DNA of 64,000 bases from Actinomycetes bacterium (GTDB lineage Bacteria > Actinomycetota > Acidimicrobiia > Acidimicrobiales > Ilumatobacteraceae): contig JANYCT010000053.1 in NCBI GenBank assembly GCA_025360105.1, positions 29,540-93,539 of the forward strand, written 5' to 3'. The stretch's first letter is position 1. Each line of letters starts with the position of its first letter. The translations under genes and the position numbers were made by a program. The notes under the pieces were generated by a model. That model made no database searches. It saw only the letters and a program-made list of their open reading frames with translations, and had not been told where the DNA came from. Of the stretch, positions 7,786 to 17,058 are shown in pieces.

Positions 7786-10700
7786 GTGCTCGCTGCCAAC
7801 GGGGTCTTCAGTGGCGTGCGCCTCGAACTGCTCGGCGGCGTGCGGGTCTTCGTGAACGGTGCCGAGGTGGCGCTGCAGCGGGGCCGTCATCGCGAGCTGC
7901 TGGCGCTCCTGGCTCTTCGTTCGTCGGTGCCGACCTCGACGGTCGCGCTGCTCGACGCGCTCTGGGAGGGCGAGCCGCCCGCCTCTGCCGAGAGCACGTT
8001 GTACGGATACATCTCGCTGGTTCGCAAGGCCATCGGGTCTACTCATGTGGTCTCCGTGGGCGGTGGCTACCAATTGGCCGACGTGACTATCGATCTGCAC
8101 GAGGTGGCCGACAATCAGAGCGCCGCCGACGAAGCACTCGCTGCGGGCGATGCGGTGCTGGGGCGTCGAGCGCTCGAGCGAGCGCTGTTGCACTATCGAG
8201 GAGCCGCGCTTGGTGAGTTCGCCACCCGCACCTGGGCGCAGCCCACGGCCGTGCGCTACGAGGAGTTGCGTCTTGTGACACTCGAACGTCTTAATGATCT
8301 CCGGCTCGAGGCCGGCGAGCATGCACGGCTCATCCCGGAACTCGAAGAGCTGCTGACGTCGCATCCATTTCGAGAACGTTTGGTCGCACAGCTGATGCTC
8401 GCCCTGTACCGCAGCGGTCGACAGGCCGAGTCATTGCGCGTGTATGCGCACCTACGCGAGCAGTTGGTGGAGGCGCTCGGCATCGAACCGTCGTCGGCGC
8501 TGTCGCAGCTCGAAGACGCCATCTTGTTGCAGAAGTCCGAACTCGACCGTCCCCTCGGCGGAGAACCTTCGTCGTACGGGGTACGACCCAGTCGCGTCGG
8601 TGCGGGCGGACCGCCGGCGCTCGCACACAGAGGTGAGCCGGGCACCACGCTTCTGAGCACGATCGAACGGCCACACCTCGTGCGGATGCTTCAGCAGCGA
8701 TTTCGGTCGCGTCTCACCACGGTGGTGGCTGGCCCCGGGTTCGGGAAATCGACGCTCATCGCCGAGGCCTGGCGCGACAACCTTGCAGCCCAGAGAGGAA
8801 CCGATGTGTACGTACCGTGCACCCCCCTCGACGTGAATGCCTCCCACTTCGGTGAGGGAATCATGGCAGCACTCGGACTGTCCGGCCCGGTGCCGCCAAC
8901 GGTCGAGGCCATCGTCACGAGTATCACGCGTGCCCTGGCGCTGCGTGCCCCCGAACACATCGCCGTCATCGTCGACGACTCACATCTCCTGCTGGCCGAC
9001 ACGGGTGGCGAGCGACTGCTCGCGCAACTCTTGGCGGCGTTGCCGGCCAACGGCCATCTCGTGACGGCGGGGCGCAGGGCGCCCGCGTTGAATAGAACGC
9101 GACTCCGGTCCCGGCACGAGCTCACCGAGCTCGTCGAATCCGATCTGCGGTTCCAGCCTGACGAGATGCAACACTTCGCGCGCATTCGCGGCGTGGCCGT
9201 GGATCGACTCACCGATGCCGATGGATGGCCGGCGCTGAGCGAACTCGCTGCAGTCGCTCACGGTGAGACGGTGCGCGAGTACCTGTGGGAGGAAGTGCTC
9301 GCCGCGATGGGTGCGTCGCAACGCCGGATGCTGGCCTGTATGAGCCTGCTCGACCAGCTCGACGCGGTCGATGCAGGGCTGTACGCAGCCATCGAGGCGA
9401 TCGCGTTACGGGCTGACGATGATGTCCTCGCTGGTCCACTCGAGGTCGTTCGCGGCCTCCCGCTGGTGGCGCTTGCGCAGCACGGGAGCGTCCGCATGCA
9501 CTCGCTGTGGCGCTCGCCGCTCGCCGGCGAACTCAGCGCTCTCGAGGCGTCCGAGGTGTACATCGCCGCAGCCGGCGTGTTGCAGTCCCGCCACGAATTC
9601 GACGCGGCGTTTCACCTCCTTGTCGACGCGCTCGATGCCGTGTCGTCTACGGCCAACAACGCGGCTGCGGCCGCCGTCTGCGCGCTGATCACCGAAGTTG
9701 GTCGTCCTGCTCATCCGCCGCTCGCGGCCGATGTGCTTGCCGGATGGGACCAACGACTCGGCGATCGCCTGGCCGGTGTGCCCGAACGAGTGATGCTGGC
9801 AGGGTTGGTCGCTCGCGCCGCCGACGACACCGAGACGGCCATGCGTCTCCTCGGTGATGCGGCCGAAGCATTCGAGTCTGCGGATGATCTCGAGGGTGCT
9901 GCGGTGTGCCTGAGCCATGTCGGTCTGCTCGCATTCTGGCGCTCCGACGTGGTGCGCGGCACGGAGAACATGACTCGCCTCCATGCCCTCGCGAAACGCG
10001 GCAACGGGCACGCTCAACTCGCGTTCACCATTGGCGTGGCGATGACGCAGAACGTGTTCGGTCAGGACGAGGCGGCACTCGTGACGCTCGACTCGATCGA
10101 TCTCACCGGGGTCGACGACGACTGGCACTCGTCAGCGGAATGGGCGCGCGCAACGTCGTTACTGGTGCTCGGTCGCGGCGATGAGGCCCTGCGCTCGGCG
10201 CGCGTCGCTGTGGATCGCGCAAACGTGGTCTTCTGGCCCGAGGCCGAGGGTCGCCGTGTCGAGGCGATGTCCTATCTCGATCTCGAGAGCGCCATCGATG
10301 ATTGGTGGCGCGTGCTCGCTTCCAGCCGGGCAAGTGGTGTGAACCATCACATCATCGGCCACGTGGGCCAACTCTGCATGGCGTTGTTGTGGAGCGGCCG
10401 TGTCACTGAGGGGCAGTCGCTGCTGATCGAGCTTGCCGACGATGCTCAGCGACGACCCGCGGACCCGTATCCGCAGATCATTTTCGACGTAACGCGGGCA
10501 TACGAATCGGTCGCGCTTGGCGACGATGAATCGGCTCGGCGATGGCTGCAGTCTGTGCGCGACCGCACTCGGGCGCACGCCCGTACACCGTGGGGTCGAT
10601 CAGCGGTGCTTGCCTACGGTCTCCTCGACGAGATGCGCGACGAAATCGAAGCCGCTGCGAAGTCGTCGCCATATCTCGCACAGTCCACCCAATGGGTGGC

Positions 10701-10809
10701 GACCCTGTTTGGTCGTGGCGATCGCCCCCATGGCGCGCCGAGCGCGGAGGTAATGCCGCAGCGCTGGAGAGAACGGCTCGATCTCTCGGGTATCGGCGTG
10801 CAAGGTTGA
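7786..10809 (+). CDS. SARP/BTAD-type transcriptional regulator with STAND ATPase and repeat domains
   Basis: 1007 residues. Residues 5-95 form a winged helix of OmpR/SARP type (LELLGGVRVFVNGAEVALQ to GGGYQLA). About 95-250 is the bacterial transcriptional activator domain, ending ESLRVYAHLREQLVEALGIE. A P-loop, GPGFGKSTLI, at about 317-326 with VIVDDSHLLLA as Walker B makes a STAND-type NTPase. The C-terminal 500 residues are helical and TPR-like. Such proteins usually activate nearby operons in response to an unknown ligand. Start GTG 7786 is favoured by a -10 box 6 bases away; an alternative is GTG at 7816. Divergent from the CBM9-like gene. Confidence 0.85.
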   Translation: MLAANGVFSGVRLELLGGVRVFVNGAEVALQRGRHRELLALLALRSSVPTSTVALLDALWEGEPPASAESTLYGYISLVRKAIGSTHVVSVGGGYQLADVTIDLHEVADNQSAADEALAAGDAVLGRRALERALLHYRGAALGEFATRTWAQPTAVRYEELRLVTLERLNDLRLEAGEHARLIPELEELLTSHPFRERLVAQLMLALYRSGRQAESLRVYAHLREQLVEALGIEPSSALSQLEDAILLQKSELDRPLGGEPSSYGVRPSRVGAGGPPALAHRGEPGTTLLSTIERPHLVRMLQQRFRSRLTTVVAGPGFGKSTLIAEAWRDNLAAQRGTDVYVPCTPLDVNASHFGEGIMAALGLSGPVPPTVEAIVTSITRALALRAPEHIAVIVDDSHLLLADTGGERLLAQLLAALPANGHLVTAGRRAPALNRTRLRSRHELTELVESDLRFQPDEMQHFARIRGVAVDRLTDADGWPALSELAAVAHGETVREYLWEEVLAAMGASQRRMLACMSLLDQLDAVDAGLYAAIEAIALRADDDVLAGPLEVVRGLPLVALAQHGSVRMHSLWRSPLAGELSALEASEVYIAAAGVLQSRHEFDAAFHLLVDALDAVSSTANNAAAAAVCALITEVGRPAHPPLAADVLAGWDQRLGDRLAGVPERVMLAGLVARAADDTETAMRLLGDAAEAFESADDLEGAAVCLSHVGLLAFWRSDVVRGTENMTRLHALAKRGNGHAQLAFTIGVAMTQNVFGQDEAALVTLDSIDLTGVDDDWHSSAEWARATSLLVLGRGDEALRSARVAVDRANVVFWPEAEGRRVEAMSYLDLESAIDDWWRVLASSRASGVNHHIIGHVGQLCMALLWSGRVTEGQSLLIELADDAQRRPADPYPQIIFDVTRAYESVALGDDESARRWLQSVRDRTRAHARTPWGRSAVLAYGLLDEMRDEIEAAAKSSPYLAQSTQWVATLFGRGDRPHGAPSAEVMPQRWRERLDLSGIGVQG

Positions 10810-10849
10810 TCCAAGGTCGCTCCCATGGGGTGTGCGTCATGCTCGCGGC

Positions 10850-11236
10850 ATGAAACGAATCATCACATCGTCGTTTGTCGTTCTCGCCTTGATCGTCGGC
10901 GCCGCCGGTTGTAGCAGCAGCAGCAAGATCAGCAGCGGCGGCAATGCCGGTGGAACCGTGGCGGCCCAGACCGATGGCACGACGGCTTCCGCCCAGAGTG
11001 GCACAACACCGATCGCTGTCGGTGGTTCGGGTGTTGCCTCGGTTGATGCGTTCTGCAAGAAGGCCCAGGAGATCATTGCTGCACTCAAGCAGGGTGCCTC
11101 AGCAGATCAGACCAAGCTGGGCGAAGACATGGCCCAGCTCGGTGCCGACGAGGCGAACCTCATCAGCTCCCACCCCGGCGATGCCAACAAAATCTACGAG
11201 TGCTACAAGCAGCTGCAGACCGCGCTCGGAGGCTGA
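10850..11236 (+). CDS. small secreted lipoprotein of unknown function
   Basis: 128 residues. A signal peptide with hydrophobic core ends in VGAAGC, a lipobox, so the mature protein begins at that Cys and is lipid-anchored outside the membrane. A Ser/Gly/Thr-rich linker follows, then a helical domain with two cysteines (DAFCKKAQ and YECYKQ) that could form a disulfide. Start ATG 10850 gives a proper signal peptide; the in-frame GTG at 10832 would add six residues. CATGCT lies 6 bases before the ATG. No family recognised. Confidence 0.7.
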   Translation: MKRIITSSFVVLALIVGAAGCSSSSKISSGGNAGGTVAAQTDGTTASAQSGTTPIAVGGSGVASVDAFCKKAQEIIAALKQGASADQTKLGEDMAQLGADEANLISSHPGDANKIYECYKQLQTALGG

Positions 11237-11245
11237 GCGAATCGA

Positions 11246-11285
11246 GTGGCTCCATGTGGCTCCATGCGGCTCCATGCGGCTCATG
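11246..11285. repeat. 10-bp tandem repeat
   Basis: Unit gtggctccat at 11246 and 11256, gcggctccat at 11266, and a partial gcggctcatg at 11276. It lies just after the lipoprotein gene, in the 216-base gap before gpmI. Confidence 0.9.
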
Positions 11286-11440
11286 ACCAGAGATCAAGCC
11301 GTGCGCGAGCAGGTACGCCACCGTTCATTGACATCGCTCAACTGATGGCTTCAGCAGCCCCCTGTCCTGTCGGTCTCGTCTACGTCGCGATGTGGGCGCC
11401 GCGGCGCTACTTCACCGTGGTTGATATCGACCCCGGCAGC

Positions 11441-11446
11441 TAACCT
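11441..11446 (+). promoter_or_regulatory. -10 box of a probable leaderless promoter for gpmI
   Basis: TAACCT ends 6 bases before the ATG at 11453, and no Shine-Dalgarno sequence is present. Confidence 0.45.
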
Positions 11447-11452
11447 GCCGCC

Positions 11453-13123
11453 ATGTCTCCTGCCGGCGATGCACTGCACCTGAACCCTGACCTTGCCGGT
11501 CCCGAGGGACCGCTGGTGCTGGTCATCCTCGATGGTGTCGGCGTAGGGCGTCACGACGCGTTCGATGCGGTCTCCAGTGCTTTCACGCCGGTTCTCGATG
11601 AGTTGAGCGCCGAAGGGCTGTACAGAACACTCCGAGCGCACGGCGTCGCGGTAGGGCTTGCCTCCGATGCCGACATGGGGAACTCCGAGGTTGGACACAA
11701 CATCCTCGGGGCCGGACGTATCTTCGATCAGGGCGCGAAGCGCGTCGAGAACGCTCTCGACAGCGGATCTCTGTGGAACTCGACGGCGTGGCATAGCGTC
11801 GTCGAAGCAGGTCGCGATGCAACGCTTCATTTCGTTGGCCTCGTTTCCGATGGCAATGTGCATTCCAACATCGCCCATCTCGTTGCGATGCTCGAACGGG
11901 CATGCGACGAGGGGGTCCACTGCGTTCGCGTCCACGCGCTGCTCGACGGCAGGGACGTACCCGACGGCACGGCCGAGCAGTTCATTGCCGATCTCGAGAC
12001 CGTGTTGAAACGGCTGAACGCGACAGGTGTCGACTATCGCATCGCGTCCGGCGGTGGACGCATGACAACCACGATGGATCGCTACGGCGCCGATTGGGCG
12101 ATGGTCGAGCGTGGTTGGCATGCGCATGTGCTCGGCGATGCTCCTGGCTTCCCGAGCGCGCTCGCCGCTATCACCGATGCGCGGCAGCGCCAACCGGGAA
12201 CACGCGATCAGAACCTTCCGTCGTTCACAGTGATGGACGATGCCGGGCAACCCATCGGCGCGATTCGGGATGGCGACGCTGCGGTGATGTTCAACTTCCG
12301 TGGCGACCGCGCCCTCGAGTTCTCGCAGGCGATCACCGAGTCGTCGTTCGATCACTTCGACCGCGTTCGGATCCCCGCCGTCACCTTCGCAGGCATGTGT
12401 CTCTACGACGGCGACCTCGATGTGCCGAAGCTCTATCTCGTCGAGCCCACCTATCTGCCCGGCACCATCAGCGAACTCTTAGCAAGGGCAGGCGTGCGCC
12501 AGTTCGCGTGCGCCGAGACGCAGAAGTTCGGCCACGTCACGTATTTCTGGAACGGCAATCGATCTGAGCCGTTCGATGCGTCGCTGGAGACCTACGAGGA
12601 GATTCCATCCGATGGTCATCCGTTCGAGACGCGTCCGTGGATGCAGTCGGCCGAGACTGCCGACTGCGTGATCGAGGCAGTTCGCGGCCGGGACGCCACG
12701 TTCATCCGCGCCAACTTCGCCGGTGGCGACATGGTCGGCCACACCGCCAATTTCCCGGCAACGGTGCTGGCCCTCGGCAGCATCGATCTGGCATTGGGTC
12801 GCATTGCGGCCGCGGTGCGCCGAGCCCAGGGTGTGCTCGTGATCACCGCCGACCACGGCAACGCCGACGACAAGGTCGAGCGCGACGCCGCGGGTAATCC
12901 ACGGTTCGCAGACGATGGCACGCCGGTTTGGCGAACGGCACACTCGCTGAATCCGGTGCCCTTCATCATCAGGGACTTCTCGGGGCGTTTGCTCGAACTC
13001 ACCGACGTTGCTGATGCTGGACTTGCCAACGTCGCGGCAACATTGCTGAACCTGCTGGGTTATGCCGCCCCTGATGACTACGAACCGACGCTGGTGAAGC
13101 CCGTCCGGGCAACAGAGCAGTGA
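11453..13123 (+). CDS. gpmI: 2,3-bisphosphoglycerate-independent phosphoglycerate mutase
   Basis: 556 residues, slightly longer than the usual 510-515. It interconverts 3- and 2-phosphoglycerate in glycolysis and gluconeogenesis using two Mn2+ ions and a phosphoserine intermediate. Metal site LVILDGVGVG (22-31), catalytic Ser78 in DADMGNSEVGH, LLDGRDVPDG, GGDMVGHTAN, ITADHGNADD and RTAHSLNPVPF are all present, so it looks active. It stands alone, between the lipoprotein gene and the ABC exporter. Confidence 0.95.
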   Translation: MSPAGDALHLNPDLAGPEGPLVLVILDGVGVGRHDAFDAVSSAFTPVLDELSAEGLYRTLRAHGVAVGLASDADMGNSEVGHNILGAGRIFDQGAKRVENALDSGSLWNSTAWHSVVEAGRDATLHFVGLVSDGNVHSNIAHLVAMLERACDEGVHCVRVHALLDGRDVPDGTAEQFIADLETVLKRLNATGVDYRIASGGGRMTTTMDRYGADWAMVERGWHAHVLGDAPGFPSALAAITDARQRQPGTRDQNLPSFTVMDDAGQPIGAIRDGDAAVMFNFRGDRALEFSQAITESSFDHFDRVRIPAVTFAGMCLYDGDLDVPKLYLVEPTYLPGTISELLARAGVRQFACAETQKFGHVTYFWNGNRSEPFDASLETYEEIPSDGHPFETRPWMQSAETADCVIEAVRGRDATFIRANFAGGDMVGHTANFPATVLALGSIDLALGRIAAAVRRAQGVLVITADHGNADDKVERDAAGNPRFADDGTPVWRTAHSLNPVPFIIRDFSGRLLELTDVADAGLANVAATLLNLLGYAAPDDYEPTLVKPVRATEQ

Positions 13124-13189
13124 TCACGAATTGGTCACACGTGGGCCGGGCCAGCGAGGCAATTGCGTGCCGGGACCTACACTCGCACG

Positions 13190-14152
13190 ATGTCTATGAA
13201 CGCGTCAGCCGGGTCGCCTCCCACCATAGAGGCGGTCGGACTCACCAAGCATTACGGCGATGTCCATGCTCTGGCCGGCCTTGACCTGGTTGCGCCCGCC
13301 GGTTCGGTCACGGCCATCCTCGGCCCGAATGGTGCTGGTAAAACCACGTTCATCAAGGCCGTTGCCACGCTGTTGAAGCCTGACTCAGGCACCCTGAAGG
13401 TTGTGGGTATTGATGCGATCGCTCATCCCGAGAAGGTTCGTCGCGTGATCGGTTTGGCCGGACAGAATGCTGCGGTCGAGCCAGCGCTCACCGGCCGAGA
13501 GAACCTCGTCATGATCGCCAAACTCTTCGGCCACGACAAAAAGGCGGCCAACGCCGCAGCCGACATCGTGCTCCACGAGATCAATCTCGCCGACGATGCT
13601 GATCGCGCCGTGAAGGGTTATTCGGGCGGTATGCGCCGCCGCCTCGACCTTGGGGCAAGCCTTGTCGGCGCACCGCGCGTGCTTCTCCTCGACGAACCCA
13701 CCACGGGGCTCGACCCGCGAACGCGCATCGATCTGTGGGACTCCATCCGCGCGCTGGTCCACGGTGGCACCGACGTCTTGCTCACGACCCAATATCTCGA
13801 AGAGGCGGATCAGCTCGCTGACCACATCGTGATCATCGATCATGGTCGGGTCATCGCAACCGGTACGCCGACCGAACTGAAGTCACGTGCCGGTCGGGAC
13901 ATGATCGAAGTCAGAGTTCGTCACAGTGAGCAACTCGATGAGGCAGTCAGCGTGCTGTCCACCCTCGGTACCGAAGCGCCGCGTGTCGATGTGCCGGCCC
14001 GGCGCGCCTCGATACCCGTCGTCGATGGATCTTCACGACTCTCGGACGCCATTCGCATCATTGCCGAGCATGGCATCAGTCTCGATGACATCGGGCTACG
14101 TCAACCCACTCTCGACGAGGTTTTCCTCGCTCTCACAGGAGCACCGTCATGA
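13190..14152 (+). CDS. ABC transporter ATP-binding protein, DrrA type
   Basis: 320 residues. Walker A GPNGAGKTTF, signature YSGGMRRRLDLG, Walker B VLLLDEPTTGLDP and the switch region are complete. The C-terminal about 80 residues (to RQPTLDEVFLALTG) are the extension found in DrrA-like drug and lipid exporters. Start ATG 13190; an upstream in-frame GTG (13163) is less likely because a -10 box TACACT lies at 13178-13183, 6 bases before the ATG, suggesting a leaderless mRNA. The stop overlaps the permease start (ATGA). Confidence 0.9.
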   Translation: MSMNASAGSPPTIEAVGLTKHYGDVHALAGLDLVAPAGSVTAILGPNGAGKTTFIKAVATLLKPDSGTLKVVGIDAIAHPEKVRRVIGLAGQNAAVEPALTGRENLVMIAKLFGHDKKAANAAADIVLHEINLADDADRAVKGYSGGMRRRLDLGASLVGAPRVLLLDEPTTGLDPRTRIDLWDSIRALVHGGTDVLLTTQYLEEADQLADHIVIIDHGRVIATGTPTELKSRAGRDMIEVRVRHSEQLDEAVSVLSTLGTEAPRVDVPARRASIPVVDGSSRLSDAIRIIAEHGISLDDIGLRQPTLDEVFLALTGAPS

Positions 14153-14952
14153 ATACCAACACCATCGTCGCCCCACCCCATCCGCCGGGAGTCTGGATTA
14201 CCGCCACCACATATGCCGGGCGAACTGTCAAGCAGTTCATCCGAACGCCGCAGTTGCTCGTGGTCAACGCTGTCACTTCGGTGATGTTCCTGTTGATCTT
14301 TCGCTATGTGTTCGGTGGCGCGCTGCAGACGGGTCCCGTTGCATACGTCGACTTCCTCATCCCCGCCCTCGCTGCGGTCAGCGGTCTGTTTGCCGGTGGT
14401 GCGGTCGGCGTTGCCGAAGATGCCGACAGCGGACTGTTCGACCGCCTGCGCTCCTTGCCGGTTCCTCGACACGCGGTGCTGCTTGGTCGATCGATGGCCG
14501 ATACCGCCCTCATCACGTGGGGCACGATTATCACTGTCATTGTTGGCTTCGCCGTGGGCTTCCGGGTCCACAACGGCTTCGCCCCGGCGGTGCTTGCGTT
14601 GGGGTTCTGTGTCCTGTTCGCGGCGTCGTTCAGCTGGCTGCAGATCTTTCTGGGTCTGGTGTCAGGTTCGGCACAGGCAGCGCAGGGCATTTCGTTCTCA
14701 GTGTTTCCGTTGATCTTCGTCTCAAGCGCGTACGTGCCGGTGTCATCGATGCCGGGGTGGATGCAGCCGATCGCAGAGAATCAACCCGTCACTGCGATGG
14801 TGGGGACAGTGCGGGCGCTTGTGCTCGGCGGCGACACCGAGGCGCTTCTCGGACACTCGACGACGTGGTTCATCGTGCGGGCGTTGCTGTGGTCGGCAGC
14901 GCTGCTCGTTGTGTTCGGCGCGCTGTCGACTCGTCGTTTCGCGAAGCTGTAG
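14149..14952 (+). CDS. ABC-2 type exporter permease, DrrB type
   Basis: 267 residues with six hydrophobic segments. It has the ABC-2 pattern: a cytoplasmic N-terminus, EDADSGLFDRLRSLPVPR coupling loop and SSAYVPVSSMPGWMQPIAENQPVT near the last helices. It forms the membrane channel with the ATPase encoded directly upstream, whose stop codon it overlaps by 4 bases. The substrate (a drug, glycolipid or other hydrophobic molecule) cannot be told from sequence. Confidence 0.9.
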   Translation: MNTNTIVAPPHPPGVWITATTYAGRTVKQFIRTPQLLVVNAVTSVMFLLIFRYVFGGALQTGPVAYVDFLIPALAAVSGLFAGGAVGVAEDADSGLFDRLRSLPVPRHAVLLGRSMADTALITWGTIITVIVGFAVGFRVHNGFAPAVLALGFCVLFAASFSWLQIFLGLVSGSAQAAQGISFSVFPLIFVSSAYVPVSSMPGWMQPIAENQPVTAMVGTVRALVLGGDTEALLGHSTTWFIVRALLWSAALLVVFGALSTRRFAKL

Positions 14953-15005
14953 ACCGGCTCGGCAGCACTGGCAGTTGGTTGTCGTTTTGACCAGCGCCGT
15001 AGAGG

Positions 15006-15280
15006 TCCGGATGGCGGTAGGCCGAACTTCGGATAGTCGTTTTCGATCATCGTGAGGTATGTCCATACTCGCAGGGAGACGTTGTTGATCCTGCGCGAAA
15101 ATCGCGAATGTCCGTTGGCCAGGTGGCCGTGAACATCACCGCAAACCATCCGATCACAGCCACTGCGGCGCCGCCGATGAAGTAAGCGACCAGCACAAAG
15201 CGTTGAGGAATCGCTGTCAGCACGTTGAGCGCGCCCGAGCGCGGCACTGAATCCGGCACGGCCGGAAGGGTCAAGCGCAT
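15006..15280 (-). pseudogene. DUF4389 membrane protein gene with a frameshift
   Basis: From ATG 15280 the frame reads LTAIPQRFVLVAYFIGG and GWFAVMFTATWPTDIRDF, the first helices and WFA-FT-WP-DF signature of DUF4389. That frame then stops. The next frame continues the family pattern exactly where expected: INNVSLRVWTYLTMIENDYP, then KFGLPPSG. Deletion of one base around 15092-15100 (within ttttcgcgcagg on the reverse strand) explains the switch. The second frame stays open into the 3' end of the permease gene (14781). There is no ribosome site before the ATG. Confidence 0.6.
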
Positions 15281-15596
15281 CGGGGGGAATCAACGACGAG
15301 ATAGGTCCTGCCGCTGTCGACGCTTGCTCGGTTCATGAGTTTCTTGCTGAGGCGCGCGCTGTGCCTCACACGTATGGCGGGGCCCCAGCATCGCTGCTCG
15401 CCAGCAGCGGTGGCGCCGCGCAATGGCACGATTCCGCGGGCGCGATCGTGTGATCCACGGCTGCGAGCGATCACCGGTGTAGGATCAGCGCAGTCGGGCA
15501 GCGACAATCAGCTGGTGCGCCGCTACGAGCGGGCGTCACCAACTCGATCCGGATGCTCGCCAACATCAGCAATCACCTCGACCCACAAGGATTCCG
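15281..15596. other. 316-base stretch without a recognisable gene
   Basis: I see no reading frame with family resemblance here. It should hold the promoter of the SHOCT-domain gene that follows. No repeats or strong hairpins were noticed. Confidence 0.5.
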
Positions 15597-15992
15597 ATGA
15601 CCGCTTACGATTTTCCACTGCTCGGCGCGTTTTGGACGATGCTGATCTTCTTCATCTGGTTTGCGTGGATCATGCTCTTGTTCCGCACCATTGGCGACAT
15701 CTTCCGTAGTCGCAACATCGGCGGTGCCGGCAAGGCGTTTTGGCTGATCTTCGTGATCGTGGTGCCGTGGCTTGGGGTGCTCATCTACTTGCTCGCTCAC
15801 GGCGCCGACATGGCCCAACGCGATGTCGAGCAGCACAAGGAGCGCGAGGATGCGTTTAACTCGTACGTTCGCGAAGCAGCTGGCACGAGCAGTGGCGTTG
15901 CCGACGAACTGGTGAAACTCGCCGACCTACGCGATCGTGGCGTGATCGACGACACCGAACTGGCTGCACAGAAGGCAAAGCTGCTGAGCTGA
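15597..15992 (+). CDS. small membrane protein with PLDc_N and SHOCT domains
   Basis: 131 residues. Two membrane helices (about 8-30 and 46-66, the second AFWLIFVIVVPWLGVLIYLL) are of the phospholipase D N-terminal (PLDc_N) type. After a charged linker, the C-terminus ADLRDRGVIDDTELAAQKAKLL is a SHOCT motif, a short helical oligomerisation element. Function unknown; such proteins are common in Actinobacteria. AAGGA precedes the ATG. Confidence 0.8.
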   Translation: MTAYDFPLLGAFWTMLIFFIWFAWIMLLFRTIGDIFRSRNIGGAGKAFWLIFVIVVPWLGVLIYLLAHGADMAQRDVEQHKEREDAFNSYVREAAGTSSGVADELVKLADLRDRGVIDDTELAAQKAKLLS

Positions 15993-16359
15993 AGCCTTCG
16001 GCGGAATTCACGGCTCAGCGGCTCTCATCGGCAAATGCCTCGATGAGGCCGTGGCCGTTTGCCGCACTCGACAATGCCGTGGCCCGTCGGGCCCACCATG
16101 CTCCATACCGCCGAGAGCTACGCATCAACGCAGCGAGACGATCATAAGACGCTGGCTCGATAGCCGGGGCCCTGCCATGAGCCAGAGCTTGCCCGTGGCA
16201 TGCGATGAGGTCGAGATGCCTTGCGTCGACGCAGGGAGAGCTTTCTTTTGAGCGTGGGCCCACGAACTCGACTGCACGGGTCAAGCGTTCCGTGTCGCTC
16301 CTACGGCACCTGAAATGCGTCGTTCTTGACGTTGCGGCTGGCGGCTGTTCAACTGTTGT
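15993..16359. other. 367-base stretch without a confident gene
   Basis: A reverse frame of 89 codons (16284 to 16015, TTG start) has moderate G/C bias at third positions and an alanine/arginine-rich product, but no ribosome site and no family I recognise. I do not call it a gene. Confidence 0.4.
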
Positions 16360-16764
16360 ATGGCCGCGCCCATCCTGTACGTGTCATTTCCGGGCACCGC
16401 CCGCGAGGCACTCGAGTTCTACGCCGATGTCTTTGGTGGTGACGTTCACTTCAACACCTATGCCGAGTTCTCCCGAACCGATGGACAGAGCGACGCAATC
16501 GCTCACGGAGTCTTGAGCGGGGGGCCGGTTTTGTTGTTCGGCTCCGACGCTGCTGGCGATGAGCCTTCGGTGCACATCGAGGGGGTTCTTCTCTCGCTCC
16601 TCGGTACTGCTCAGCCCGACGTGCTGCATCGCTGGTTCGGCCAACTCGCAGATGGAGGCGTCGTCATCGATCCGCTCGCACCAAAGCCATGGGGCGCCAG
16701 CGATGGCCAAGTTGTGGACCGGTACGGCCTGCGATGGCTGATCGGTTACGAACCCCAAGCATGA
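16360..16764 (+). CDS. VOC-superfamily (PhnB/glyoxalase-like) protein
   Basis: 134 residues with the two beta-alpha-beta-beta-beta modules of the vicinal-oxygen-chelate fold. It opens ILYVSFPGTAREALEFYADVFGG and ends WGASDGQVVDRYGLRWLIGY, the pattern of the PhnB-like branch. The usual metal ligands are not conserved, so it may bind a small ligand or drug rather than catalyse. Start ATG 16360; no Shine-Dalgarno seen. Confidence 0.8.
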   Translation: MAAPILYVSFPGTAREALEFYADVFGGDVHFNTYAEFSRTDGQSDAIAHGVLSGGPVLLFGSDAAGDEPSVHIEGVLLSLLGTAQPDVLHRWFGQLADGGVVIDPLAPKPWGASDGQVVDRYGLRWLIGYEPQA

Positions 16765-17058
16765 GCACCCAGGGCCGGCGATGATTCGCCAGTTTGCAGG
16801 AGTGGACTGGCTCGCACACGTTGGTCTCGGTCTTGATAACGACTCGCTATTGCTGGAGCCAACGACAGCGGCGTCGGTTGATGCTGGCGTGCGCCTACGA
16901 CGCGAGGTGGCGGACCGGCTCGCCGGGTTGGCGGCGGGTGTCGAGCAGATCGGTTCGTCGTCGGTGGTGCAACTACGCACGACTGAGGGATCTCCTTCGC
17001 CGCAGCCCAGGAACCCGAGTACGAGTCCCGTGGAGTGGTGGGGTGTCGGGGGTCTACC
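16765..17058. other. 294-base stretch without a confident gene
   Basis: A forward frame beginning at 16781 is open for 93 codons with mixed codon preference and no recognisable motif. The stretch may hold the mutated 5' part of the gene whose C-terminal end follows. Confidence 0.35.

Noticed and set aside
16015..16284. 89-codon reverse frame
   Set aside because: Only moderate codon bias, TTG start without a ribosome site, no recognisable family.
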